A DNA stretch of 64,000 bases from Chiua virens (Eukaryota; Basidiomycota; Agaricomycetes; Boletales; Boletaceae). The notes beneath the pieces are model-generated. The model had not been told where the DNA came from, did no database searches, and saw only the letters and a list, made by a program, of their open reading frames with translations. This document shows positions 33,919 to 45,643 of this stretch, piece by piece. The stretch covers positions 124,001 to 188,000 of the forward strand of contig JAHNUO010000002.1 of assembly GCA_019787685.1 (NCBI GenBank). Reading direction: 5' to 3'. Made by a program: the position numbers and the translations under genes. Each line of letters begins with the position of its first letter. Within the stretch, counting starts at the first letter, position 1.

Positions 33919-35271
33919 ATGGCCGTTACACAGCAGACAGCATCACTTTTCAAGCCCATCAAGGTTGGCCGTATAACGCTTCAGCACTGTGTGGTACGTG
34001 CGCTTCTGACCTGCTTTCGAGCGTATGCCTCCCATGTCCCTGGGCCTCAGCAAGCGTCCTACTATGCCCAGCGAGGCTCTACCTCAGGGTCTCTGCTCAT
34101 CACGGAAGCCACTTTTATTTCCCATGATGCAGGTGGATACGCGCACGTTCCAGGCATCCACACAGATGCACAAATCCAAGGTTGGAAAAAGGTGTGTAGC
34201 CTTTAATTTCACTTTGGTCGATTTCAAACATGATGGTTGTACTAGGTCGTGGACGCCGTTCATGCCAAAGGATCATACATCTTCTTACAGCTTTGGGCAC
34301 TGGGTCGCGCTGCCGATATAGATACCCTCGAAAGTCAGGATCCACCTTCACCATACGTTTCAGCATCCTTGGTCGCATTGACCGGCAAGTCGAAGGCGCC
34401 TCGTCTGTTGACTGAGGACGAAATCAAGCAGTATATCGTTGCATATGCAAAGGCAGCCAGCAACGCCGTATTTGGCGCAGGATTTGATGGGATAGAGGTA
34501 CACAGCGCGAATGGTTACCTCTTGGATCAGTTCCTTCAGAGCGTGTCCAACACTCGCACGGATGGATGGGGTGGCGATGAACATGGCCATACAAGGTTTA
34601 CGAGAGAAGTCGTCAATGTTGTCGTTGATGCTGTTGGAGGGGACCGTGTTGGCGTTCGCATCAGTCCCTGGAGCGATTGGCAAGGTAAGTTCCTTACTGT
34701 GACGTGTATGGTGCCAGGCTCGATTTTGTGTTCTCCAGACATGAGGATGCCAGACCCACGACCAACCTTCGCATACCTCACTACCGCTCTCCGTGACAAG
34801 CACCCAAAGTTGGCGTATCTGCACGTAACCGAGCCTCGCATAGGGTCACTTGCGACGACTACCGTTCAAGTCCGTCTCAGGATTCAATCGAGAGCACCGA
34901 GTTTTTACGAGAGATATGGAATAGCGGCGAAGGCGGCGAGGAACAGGTATTCATATCAGCTGGCGGATATACCCGTGAGACCGCCATGCGTACTGCTGAA
35001 GACAAGGGTGGACTAATCGCCTTTGGGCGATTGTATATGCCGAATGTGAGGATTATTCTTGTCATTTTATTGATGTGGGCTTACTTGATTCGGTCACTAG
35101 CCTGATCTTCCGATGCGCCTACGGAAGAATTTACCTCTCATGCGTGGGGATCGTTCGACGTATTACCTGTCAGGAAACCTGACGCCGCTCGGATACAACG
35201 ATTGGCCATTTGCGGACGGTAAAGTTGAATGGACAAGTGAAGAGGAAACTTTGGAGACGACGCACCTATAA
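33919..35271 (+). pseudogene. Old Yellow Enzyme-type NADH:flavin oxidoreductase, apparent frameshift
   Basis: Exons 33919-34191, 34246-34684, 34739-35045 and 35101-35271 carry an almost complete FMN-dependent ene-reductase: LFKPIKVGRITLQH, FRAYASHVPGP, LLITEATFIS, FLQLWALGRAA, GFDGIEVHSANGYLLDQF (His177 and Asn180 bind substrate, Tyr182 is the usual proton donor), GVRISPWSDWQ, LAYLHVTEPRI, then VFISAGGYTRE, LIAFGRLYMPN and PDLPMRLRKNLPL. Between TEPRIGSL (about 34850) and the IESTEFLREIW block the reading frame changes, and no GT/AG intron of plausible size repairs it. This is either a 1-bp indel that inactivates the gene or a sequence error. The usual APLTRF flavin-site motif near the N-terminus is also altered (RALLTCF). 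The family reduces activated C=C bonds with NAD(P)H. It has a TATA-like promoter and divergent GH128 neighbour. Confidence 0.8.
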
Positions 35272-36740
35272 GTGTAATTAACGCGATCCCTTTAGGCATA
35301 TTTAATCCCGTCACACTCTCAGGGGGTGCGTATACTTAGCAGCTTGGGATGACTCTACTGGTCTTACCATGTAAACTCGTAAATTCTTTATAATGTCGAT
35401 GTCACAACCAATAACATGGAAATCATTTACACGGATCAGCACAAGGGAGTCGCAGGAAATGATCCCGCATATGTATTAAAGTTTGTTGCGTGGCAGAATC
35501 TAGAGGCACGATCGGGAAGTCGGATGAACGAACAAGATTATCGTTGTCTTACCTTCTGCGTCCGTGGACCATCCCTTATAATACATGATTGAACTATTCG
35601 TGCGGTGGATAACTAACTGGATCGTCCGCACGTCGTCGGCGAACTGTGTTCACGAACCCACCACACGCCAAGCCCAAGAGCCTGAGACGTCTACACCAAG
35701 CCACATACTAGCTCAGGTCATCGATCCAGGCTTCGACACTTAAAAATATAGTAGGTAAAATAAATTTCAGCGGTCGAAACCACCAGCCTCTGAGTGGTTG
35801 CATTTCACCCCGACGTCAATGTTGTCCAATTCCACACCATCTTAAGGAATCTTATCGTCCACACCTTGTTTGCTTCTTGCTTCCCGTAAACCGGATACTG
35901 AAGTCTGTTTTGAATGTCGACGAAGGCTGGAAGTGCCTCTGACAGGAGAAGTTCCCAACCACACTGACCATGTGCAGCCAATGAATGCCTCTGAAAGTTT
36001 CATCTAGAACTTGAAGGAATGCATATCAAGCGGAATCGTAACGTTATGGAAGGTGCTTCCGACAGTCACGGTGCCCTATTTCGGCTCATCATGATCACCG
36101 AGTGATGATGTTCACCCTGGCTGTCATTTCGAACCTACATATTCGGATGAAATTTTCAGAAATTCCGGCAAGGGTCAGAAAGAAAGCAATTACGCATGCC
36201 ACCCCTGCCAGCGCGGGCACGGTGAAGTCGTACTTATGAACCGTTTTCAGCAAGCAGTCGTTTGACAGTCTGTTCAACTCAATATCTTTCTTTTCGCTCT
36301 GCGAAGCTGTAGGTAGAAGTGCACTAAAAGATATTTACTTACATAAGCAATCGGGGTACATATCTTTTGGAACGGGCGCGCTACTTTTTGGGAACTTTGG
36401 CCCGGCGCTGCCATGGCATTTAGGTAAACTATGGGGCCAACTTAAGAGTGTTAATCATGATTATTATGCAGCGACCGTGTCACAGCGCTAGTTCTACACA
36501 ATACACTCAATAGAGGCATTGACTGAGTTAGGGACAACGATTCTAGTGAATGGTGTGAGTCACAATAAGGATAGAATACTACCTGGGGGATGCAGGGGTA
36601 CCAATGGGGCTATGGCGTGACAACCGCACGAATATTCACCGCGTCGCATAATATTGCCGCGACTTTCCTGCGCGTTTCGACTTCGCCGCTCTGGTAAATT
36701 AGTACAACTAGTAGTGAATCAAATAGCACCTGGTCAGTGA
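35272..36740. other. Intergenic, no gene seen
   Basis: AT-moderate DNA with stops in all frames. The longest frame (36095-36277, minus) contains a hydrophobic stretch but has no support as a gene. Confidence 0.6.
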
Positions 36741-36744
36741 GTGG

Positions 36745-37110
36745 GCCGGCCGGGCCGGCTCATCAGTAAATTTACAAGCCTATCAGGAGAACGGGCTTAT
36801 ATATAACGTTACCGCTTGATGAACGGCCGGCCCGGATCAGCGTTTCCTAAGCGCTATTCGAGTGCTCGAATAGCGCTTAAGCGAGGAATATTCCCGTAAT
36901 GGCCTCGTTAAGGCTCGCTTGGCTTGATTTTGAGAGTCGTGATTGGAGGGAAGCCTGCGCAAGAGCTTTCGACGTCAAACAGTACTAACGTTACAAGCCC
37001 GTTTTCCTGATGCGCCCCGGCGGTTCAATGAGCTCTCCAGGATCCTCTATCACACCTCTCAAAATCGACCAAGCGAGCCTTAGCGAGGTAGGGAATATTT
37101 CCACGCTACG
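36745..37110. repeat. Nested inverted repeats upstream of the acyltransferase gene
   Basis: Three layers are visible. A perfect hairpin with 15-bp arms and a 2-bp loop is at 36848-36879 (TAAGCGCTATTCGAG / CTCGAATAGCGCTTA). TCAGGAGAACGGGCTT at 36783 is inverted near 36984-37008. CTCGTTAAGGCTCGCTTGG...TTTTGAGAG at 36902-36938 is inverted at 37056-37087. The outer flanks are GC-rich (GGCCGGCCGGGCCGG). This looks like a decayed foldback element. Confidence 0.75.
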
Positions 37111-37442
37111 CGCTGCACCGAGCTGCTGAAACAGCGCTTAGAAAATATGCTTGTCCGTGATTTAAGCGGACTTGCCGAGCTTACGGTACGGTGCAAGATC
37201 CGGGCCAAGTGGTATGTACTACCAATATACTGAACCTTTATGAGATACATGTCCAGAATCATTATAATGTGTATTAATCGATGTCGTATGAGCTCTCGAG
37301 ACGTATATATACGATAGCCTGCATCCTGTATCACTATCCTTTTTCTTTCCTCTTCTTTTATACGCTCACCCACGTTCTGTCTTCGTGTGAGCACTTCTTC
37401 AGTGTTACTCCCCGACGAGGTTCCAGACATATTGTGCCCAAA

Positions 37443-39330
37443 ATGGAGTCCAGTTTGCTTCCCACTCAGACGGAATGGGTCCTCGACGTCAATCGACATC
37501 CACACGTATATACTCGGTCAGTCCTGAAGTAGCTTATATTGTCTTGTCACATCGGACTAACTACGCGGGCTTTTCCTAGACCGATGGTTGGTTCCGAGCG
37601 TTGGATGCACAAACTTTGGTCAACCTTCAATGGGCAAGTTGATCTTTATTTTCCTTGTCAAGTTTGATTTCACAAACATGTGCCGACTAACAGAGCTAAT
37701 GAACTATGCGGTGGAATCAACTTTACCTCTCCGCTCGGCATAGAAGAATTGAGGGACCGTGCTCGTCGGGCTCTCGATAAATTTCGGTAAGGACGACATT
37801 TTTGTTCTCTGCACGGCATGACCGAAGGGATGTTCTGTTTCCCAGTTTTGTTTGTCCTATCATTGCTTGTGCCATAGAGGACGACGAATCTCCCAGATGG
37901 ATGTACACCCCCTCTGCTGATCGCGAAGCATGGCTCAATCTCGCTTTCGCCGTTGAGCAGCGTGGATCTTCACTGAATTCATCCGAATTTGTGAAAGATG
38001 TCAACCTTCTGCGACTGCCTTACATTGGTGCGGATGGCATGAGCACTCTGTTTAGGGTTTATTTACTCGTAACGTCAGACGAAGACGGCGATGGCAGAAG
38101 GGAGTATGGCCTATATTTTCATGGCCCACATTTCATGATGGACGGTGGGCCTGCATCCTACGCACTCAACCTTTTCTGTGAATGGATGTCTAATATCGGG
38201 ATGGACGTGACGATCACACCTTCGGAGGAGTGGAAGAACCTTCCCATGGACATAATAGTCGCAATGGGAGGGGTGCCTGAAGAATGGGAGACATCCGGTG
38301 TAGAGCTGCTGAATGATCTCATGACACAGGCGAATAAGATGCTCGCGGTAGGTCTTCATTCTTTCGTTTGTGATTATTGAGATTTATGGCGTATACCAGG
38401 CTAGTTACGAGTTGGTTCCTCCTTCCCGCCCTCTGGATATGTCCGAGCGGCCAATCCGTCATAATATCACTCTATCGGAGTCAGACACGAGGGCAGTTAT
38501 TGCGCATGCGAAGAAGCTAGGCGTCTCAATTACGGCGTTGTTCAAAGCAGCCAACGGTTTGGCGCAATTCAAGATTAACCCAGCACCTCTAGGAAAGAAC
38601 TCGGACATCAATTTCCCTCACGCTACGACGCTGTTAGTACTTCCTCTTTGCCGTGCTAGATATGTCTAACCCTCTGCCTGTTCTTAGTGTCTCCGCTGAA
38701 CGTTATCTGAAACCACCGGTCAACCCGAAGACGTATTTCACATCATCTCTCTGTGCGATGCCTTTGTGCGTCCCAATGGCTGGGCCGTTGAGTGCAGCCA
38801 GCGAGAAGGAAACATTGGTCATGACGGCGAAAAAAATCCAGGAGCAATTTGACAAATATTTGGCCCATCCTTGCCTCCCCATTCCGACAGCTATCCTTGT
38901 GCAGCAGTCTATCCTTCAAACCGATCAGCAAGCCTCTGACTTCAAAGCAAAGTTACCCCCATGGCAATGCAACTTACAGAACCTCGGTGTACTGGAGAGT
39001 AGAATACCGATACGACAGGGACACATCAATATTGACGGTGTCTGTTTCGGAGCGCGTTTAATTACGTTCGGGTAAGGTATCGATGTTGGGACTCACTGCG
39101 CCATCTCATGATTTTTGCTCTCTTCGTCTCACAGTTGTGTTCATATGTGGACAGCACATAAGAAGTTCCACTTTCAGGTCGAGGTTGGTCATCGAAATCT
39201 CTACTCTACTTCTCATGTTCTAAGCTATCACAACCAGGGTGCCGCTGCTTGGGGAGATGAAGCTTTGAAAACGTTGCTGGAGGAAACGGTCAGAATTGGG
39301 TTGCTCGTTGTGAATGATGCGAAATTGTAG
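37443..39330 (+). CDS. CoA-dependent acyltransferase-like (condensation/BAHD/Tri3-type fold), 511 aa
   Basis: Seven exons (37443-37516, 37580-37633, 37694-37786, 37846-38347, 38400-38632, 38688-39071, 39135-39330) give 512 codons with every phase matching. The second intron uses a GC donor (G|GCAAGT). The ATG at 37443 starts MESSLLPTQTEWVLDV. The hallmark is HFMMDGG at about residues 169-175, matching the HxxxDG catalytic motif of CoA-dependent acyltransferases and peptide-synthetase condensation domains. N-terminal GSERWMHKLW and the later ALFKAANGLAQFK, plus C-terminal residues near LSYHNQGAAAWGDEA, agree with a two-lobe fold of about 500 residues. Such enzymes move an acyl group from CoA to an alcohol or amine of a secondary metabolite. 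The substrate cannot be read from sequence and no biosynthetic backbone gene lies in the window. It is probably cytosolic, because no signal peptide is seen. Confidence 0.8.
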
Positions 39331-39600
39331 CACGTTTGAGTAATATCGTCCTCATTTCTCGGTGCCAAACATACACCATACGGACAATTTTCTGTTAGAG
39401 AGGGACGTTAATGATGGATGGATGACATAGGCACCTTTATCTCCTGTTGAAGTCAGGTAAATATCAAATTCCTTAACCAAACTTACCGAGTGCATGGATT
39501 ATTTTGTTGGTTCGTTAGTGGGATCCATGAGGTATTTTATTCGGAGGTCTACTACTGGTGGCTGGGAACTCGAAGCACTCTGATCGTGGACCAGTAGATA
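39331..39600. other. Short intergenic stretch, nothing recognised
   Basis: Non-coding, the convergent 3' flank of the acyltransferase and the pseudogene. Confidence 0.6.
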
Positions 39601-40920
39601 CTGCAGGAACGATAGACGGAAGCTACAACAGTCGAAAAGAAATGGGCTTGCAGCAACGAGACGTTGAAACGGAACCTCTGATGACGGTACAATACCAATT
39701 TCACAGCTTACCCCGTGAAAACCTTTGCCTTGACGACGATCGTCACCGCAAGGGTATTCTTGTTGGGACCAACGTTTGACTGCGTGATGACCTCCTTTGA
39801 CAAGCCCAACTGTGTGGTGCACAACACAAACTGGCTCCTCGACTTTTTCCCTCCACCAGCCCCGAGTCGACCTCCGTTGCTCGGCCATCTAACACCTTCA
39901 ATGGACGGATGGCCTCCACTCTATAGTCGGCCGACAGTGCGTCCATAATCGACTTGGTAAGCTGCCCCGCGGTGGTGAGGATAAAGGATATCCAACCTTT
40001 CGCAGCGGAGGTAGAAGGGGCACAACCAGCGGTGACGATGACATCACAAAGCCCGTCCATTGCAGATGTGATAAACATGTTCAGGTTGCTCGAACAGGTC
40101 GGTGACAGAGAAGCGTAGGTCAGCGATCGCCAGCGGGCAGATATTGTTGCCGATTCTGTTATTCACCATCAGCAGAACAATCAATGGCGCGCTGAATGTA
40201 GTTTTTCACCTAATTTCCGGACTATGCTGTATAATTCACGGATGACCCGATCGGGCCCGCTATCCATGGACCACGAGGACATGATCCCGCACAGGTGATA
40301 AATAAGGTAGGCACGATGGGGAGATACGCAACGACCTCGGCGCGTGAGTTGCTCCGTAGCCAGTTCACTGGCATTGTCCGATAGATCCGGTGACCCTCGT
40401 TGCAACAGAAACTCGTAGCGCGGGGCTGGAAATTGTGAATGATACGATCCGCGATGAATGTGGAACTCCAATCTATCCTCTCATTGAGTTGTTGGAGTGT
40501 TTCGACTCGGATGATATTCATCTCTGCACGTGCACTCGCCTGAGGAATGAAATTTTGCACGAGAAATGGTGTGCGCTGATTTTGTTCGACGACGGACCCG
40601 AGATGTCTAACTACTTGTCGTACCATTCATGGATCTGGATGGTTTGAGATTGGGACAACTGAAGTTGCTCGTGCACGGCAATGAGCTCCGCTGAATTGCG
40701 ACGGCGTTCCTCGAGTTCCCTGTGCGCAACGGCGAGTTCTTCTGCCTCGGCAGCATCGGAACGTTTCCAGTGGTCCACGTCGGTAGTAAGGGCGTCAATT
40801 TGGCCATCTTTGGCTTTAATGGACGATTTCAAGGTCTGCAGCTCGAGGCGAGTTCGCGCGGCTGCGCCTCGTTGTGGCCTTGGGGCACTGCAAGTTGATC
40901 TCTAAGGCCTAAGTTCCCAC
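39601..40920 (-). pseudogene. Decayed copy of the coiled-coil orphan family
   Basis: Minus-strand pieces in three changing frames reproduce the second half of the gene at 22173-24544: a coiled coil (KDGQIDALTTDVDHWKRSD, EEERRRNSAEL-like, 40832-40611), NEKI-like LQQLNERIDWSSTFIAD (about 40500), CDVIVTAGCAPSTS (about 40040), and FVLCTTQLGLSKEVI (about 39800). Changes of frame between conserved blocks, and stops, show that it is dead. The N-terminal GAxLxLPDGA-type half is not present next to it, which supports the view that the two halves are separate families elsewhere. Confidence 0.75.
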
Positions 40921-40961
40921 AACGGCTTTCTTGTGGTCGGTCATCTCTTCATCTGATAGAT

Positions 40962-41300
40962 TCAGGTCAGGAAACTGGCGTCAGTGTGCTTATGATCTAG
41001 ATTAGTTTGAGTGATCCACGCACCCGGCTGTGTACGAGGAGACGTCATTCTTTCTCCGAGATCCACATTCTGAACATAGCGACCAGGGAGGATATCGCTG
41101 AGGTTCTGAGCGGTGACTGTCTTGCCATGACCAATTGCAATGTCGTAGTTTTCTGAAATTGCCATTGTAACAACCACGTCATTGTAGTCGATGTCGGACC
41201 CGATTTTCGTGTGCGTCGCATCTCGAACTTGAAACGATATCGATGAGTGGGCAGAGGCCGCGATGATGCCAACGAAAATCCCGCTCGTTAGATAACGACA
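40962..41300 (-). other. Open frame of protein-like composition, unrecognised
   Basis: The minus frame reads GIIAASAHSSISFQVRDA, DIDYNDVVVTMAISENYDI, GHGKTVTAQNLSDILPGRY and stops at 40962. It is open for about 110 codons upstream and looks like coding sequence, perhaps an exon of a lost gene or the 5' part of the adjacent pseudogene. No family is recognised. Confidence 0.4.
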
Positions 41301-43980
41301 AAGATGGGTGGTCGGGAAAGAGCAGGGTCATGCATGTGTGCGTATGATAAATACAAGATGATGGAGATGTCAAGTCATTCAGTGGATCTCCTGGTCTGTT
41401 AACAGTCATCAGGTCATCCTTGCTGCATATCTCACTCATTCTACACCACCTGACTCTCGCATCCCCATAGAAAGTTTCTCAGTTTCGGGCTTGGCCTCCC
41501 ACGCTCGTTTCGAGTCTCCCCAGTTCCCTGTATCTGCCGTCGACCTCACCCAGGACCCACCCGAGTCCTTTAGTTGCCATCGTGACCTTGATAAGAGTCG
41601 CGCAATCGTCGTCTGCCCTGAGTCGCACACAGTTACTTAACGGCGTCCACGTCTACGCCCGTATCAACCTGAATATCAAGCCCTCACCTTTGGCAGTTCC
41701 GTGTCTTTTCGTCCTTCAAGGCTTCACCCTCCTTTCCCACTAATCATCTGATCTGCTGGCGTAATTGTGGTTCTTCACTGGTCATGCTATTCAAAGTTTA
41801 TGACCATGTCCGTCCGCACGCCCACCACTATGTCTAAACTTTTTTTTCCCTTTTCCGATCCCTCTCACTTCGGTCGACCTCTCCCGTCCACCATTTTGGT
41901 GCACATTCACTTCTCAAACTGTGCCAACGTCTCTATTTCTTCGCACCCTCCATCGAGGTCAATATGGATTCAAGGACCCACCTGTCTTTCTTCGCATTTG
42001 CTCTCCTAGATCGCCATCCCTACCTCATCTCTTTGAAGATAATTTCGTGGGCCATGTAGCAACATCGGCACGACCCGGTCTTTGCCCAGACACACACCTC
42101 TTTGGAGATCATACTTTGGTTTCGATGTCCCAATCTCATGCTCCTGGCGCAACGACCGAGGTCAAAGTCCGTATCGTCTCGTTCAGGTTTCAAGGAACAT
42201 GGCCTCATGATTCGATGCCCTTGTCTTCATGCCGAGTTACTCTCTAAATGCCTCAAGAGGCGCTGCAAGGATGGCCGATAGGAAAACGAATGTTGATGTT
42301 GACGGAGCTGCGAATGCGTTGCAAGACCTCTAGTCAAGTAGGTACTCAATTACTTTCTATAAGTGGTGGCCGACTAAATGACCCCTCGGCCCAATGTTAG
42401 TACGTATCCCAGTCTTAACTACTGCCTCCCGTTGCCATCCGAGTCGATCTCACTACCGATTCTGAACCTTCCGTTGTCGCGGACCCTCAAACCTCCCAGC
42501 CATCTCGAACCCGGTATTACACCAAGTGTCGCTCAGTCTCTCATGGTCACCGTCGACCTCCTGCCAGTGTCGTGGTTCCTAGAGGCTCGGAGAACAACAC
42601 GCCATCACCAATTATCGTTCGCGTCAAGAACCCGTCACTTTCTTTTTTTCTCCTTCGAAATACAGATTCTGACAACATTTCCAGCCTATCAAACACATCC
42701 AAGATAAGAAATTCAAGCAAGAACTTGAAATTACCCCAGAGTGCAGCAGCTAGGAGAGAAGACAACGCCGGTGATCTCGAGCGCCAGAGAGGGGCTTGCC
42801 ACAGACGCCACTACATCAGGCAGGGGCATTCTAGTGTACAACATTGATGCTGACCTCATTTCATTGAATACAGACCTACCTGCTTCAGAACCGCTTTCAA
42901 ACAGCATAGATGTCGGTGAATTGTATTGAGTGCGGAGGCATAGAATGACATACGAGTTGCAGATATTCCGAGCGCTCTATGAGCATAGACTCACATCGAT
43001 CTGAAGACTCGGTTGACTCCGAAGCATCCTCGACGCCCCGCTTGCTATTGCTCCGATGTCACCGCCGCCCCTCACGCCACCCGCTCTTACCCCCGCGACC
43101 CCAGCGGCTGGGCTTGCGGCGTCTTGACTGTAGCGTTTCTTGTTAACCGTGCCATGTTGTTCCTGCCCAGCGTCATGTAACTCCTCGACAGGTTCGATGG
43201 AGGAGACACATTCGCTGGAGCTGCCAAGACCAATTGCGACCATCGCGACGTAAGGATCGCGGCTGTGTCAGAGCGAAAGCGTTGAACCTTCGAGAGCAAC
43301 ACGGTACACGACGAGAATAAGGGGAAATGCGTAGATAAACGGACGACGAACGAGGTGCGTGCATGGTCGTACTTCTGGTCAGCGTGGACTCGGGGCCAAC
43401 GTTCTTCTTGTCCTCTTTGTCCTCCGAGTCCGATTCGGAAGTTTGTTGCAGTCACTTGACGCCCGCGAACTCAGTAAAGGCATCGTTGGAATTCCTTGCA
43501 GCGAACAGTTTCAATCGTGACGGAGGGACAGATAAATGTCTCGTTGCTCTTGATTTTATTCTCCGTTCGACGGGCTGTGGGACGTTAGATAGATGCCGTA
43601 CAGACAGGAGAGGGCTGAGTACGGTGTACTCCTGTTCACGCTCTCCGTGACCTTCTGTCTGCTCGCCTCTCAGGCTTGCAGGTCCGCCATGCCTTCTTGG
43701 TCTTAGCTGAGATTCAGTTCCGCAAGGCCTGTTGAACAAGATTTCGGCGGAGAAGAGTTTGAATCATAATTGCTAGAGGGTCAATTAGCGCGCGTGCAAA
43801 ACCATGAAATGGCCTCATTCCTACGTAGCAGATAGGAGAACGTTTGATTCAAGTTACCATCTCGGCATTTCCAGGACAAATCGATTGGAAAAACGTCGTG
43901 ACAAAGTGCATTACTGAGGCGGCCCGTTATAAGGCTTCAAAGGTTTGATCATGTTCTCAACTGTCTTAGTGCTCTGAGCG
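41301..43980. other. About 2.7 kb without a supportable gene
   Basis: Many short frames exist on both strands (for example plus 41921-42247 and 42572-42847, minus 43087-43455), but none shows a domain or a coherent set of splice sites. The composition is CT-rich on the plus strand at 41640-42500, which could be relic coding sequence or a long UTR. Confidence 0.4.
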
Positions 43981-45474
43981 ATGTCCTCTCCATATCTATC
44001 CGATAACGACCTGTCTGACCTTTTCCGCATCCAAATCTCAAAGGTGTGTGTTTACTACTGGTAACAGCCAGTGCCATTGATTGGCGAGCGTCCACTTGTC
44101 AGTTCCTCAATGGTACGCCACGATCTGACACCTCTGTCCCACCTTGTCAGTTAATCTCTAGCGTAGTCGCTGCATTGGCAGTCTTCGTATGCTCGTTGCT
44201 ATCAAAGACACCTGTCCTCAGATCTGACGTCGCCTCCACCTTCTAGGTATTCGATTACTGTTTGACATTCTCTTTAGAGGTACGTTATATCTATTTCAGC
44301 ATTCGATGTTTAATGATCCTCAATGGTGTGATCAGGTCAGACATGTACGGGGTACCCAATGGGAAGTGACACGGATAATATTCACACTAACAAGGTACCT
44401 CTCCTTCATTACTTCCTCGCTCACTTGCTATGGTTCGTTCCACTTTTTTCTTCCGCCTATAACGAGCGTCTTAAGACAACGCCTATGCAGCTGCCTTGGC
44501 GGATGCAAGAGTGAGTGTTTTCGTTGAGCTCACCCGCATACCCTTCCAACGTTCATTTGAAGTGCGGAAGCTTCCTCCTAGCCCTCGATGGTTCAGTCAC
44601 CCTTTCATCGCATGTTGTGCGTTCGCTGATTCGTCCATTCAGGCATTTACATCGCCAGCGTGGTTTTTGCAGAGGCAGTCCTGATCATTCGCACGTATGC
44701 TTTGTGGGGTCGCACTCGGAGGGTACTCTTTTTTCTATTATTTTTGGCGGGGGTGAGATTTTTTTGAATTAGCTGCATTCCTGGTGCCTTTTGACAGTTT
44801 TTCAGACCTTCATTGCAGGCGCTGAAGTGACTGCACTAAATTTTAAAATTATGTTGCCCGGGGACGCTACCTCGCCTTATCGTAAGTCCGGTCGGTTCGC
44901 GTGATACGTGGATGAAATGCTAGCGGCACAGAATTTTACCCCTCCTTTTGCGCTTACCGATCGTCAAGGAATGCCGCATGGGAATATGGCTTCCTGGTGT
45001 TGTATGAAATCGGTGCGTTCTTGCTCGGAGTTGTCTCCCATCTCAACTGACTCTTTTCTCTGAACCGCTCATGACCGTCCTTGACCAAGAATACTAACTA
45101 GTAATGTCCGGGATCAACATGACTGTCATGATCGCCGCCCCGGTGAGTATGCTTAGAACCATGCCCAGTCGCCCAGTATTTACTTACCATATTCTCCGCC
45201 TACAGATTACATATATAGCTGCTCCTGATACGTTCGTAACCTCCTTGTGTCCTCAACACGCTTAGTGCCTCACTTTCTGTTATTCTTCAACAGCGCACAG
45301 GTGGCTGTTCACAGCGTCCTTGCCTGCCGGATTTTTTTCAGCCTCAAGGAGTGTGATCGACAAACCCACACCATCGGCACCATCGGGGATGATCTTTCCC
45401 TTACTTTGCGTTTTCGAGCTCAGTCAACCGCTAACGACACGACACAAGTCACTGAAAGTGAAGTAGGCATATGA
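43981..45474 (+). CDS. Seven-transm. DUF6533-type membrane protein (intron-rich, partial model)
   Basis: Early exons are clear: 43981-44043 (MSSPYLSDNDLSDLF), 44151-44186 (SSVVAALAVF), 44247-44279 (VFDYCLTFSLE) and 44336-44432 (VRHVRGTQWEVTRIIFTLTRYLSFI), all in phase. Later exons include IYIASVVFAEAVLIIRTYALWGRTRRVLFFLLFL (about 44642-44750), NAAWEYGFLVLYEI (about 44963-45010), SGINMTVMIAAP (about 45105-45141) and the last from about 45300 (VHSVLACRIFF) to the stop at 45474. FDY-LTF-LEVR and IRTYALWGR are the signatures of this very large Agaricomycete family of receptor-like proteins with about seven membrane spans. The middle exon borders are not resolved and a lesion there cannot be excluded. 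Ligand and role are unknown. Confidence 0.65.
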
Positions 45475-45643
45475 TTATACATTACATCGCACATGTTCTC
45501 CATGTCCATGGTCGCCGTGCACTGATATATTTCTGAAAAACTAAATTGGGAGGATGCAGTCCGCTCGTAGTCAGGGAGGATATGCACTAATGTAAGTACA
45601 ATGAGCACCTACGTCACAAGCACTAGTAGAAAAACCGCGACTG

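Noticed and set aside
32028..39330. Secondary-metabolite cluster of OYE, acyltransferase and hydrolase genes
   Set aside because: No backbone synthase, P450, transporter or regulator is present, GH128 is a wall enzyme, and the OYE frame is broken. Proximity alone is not enough.
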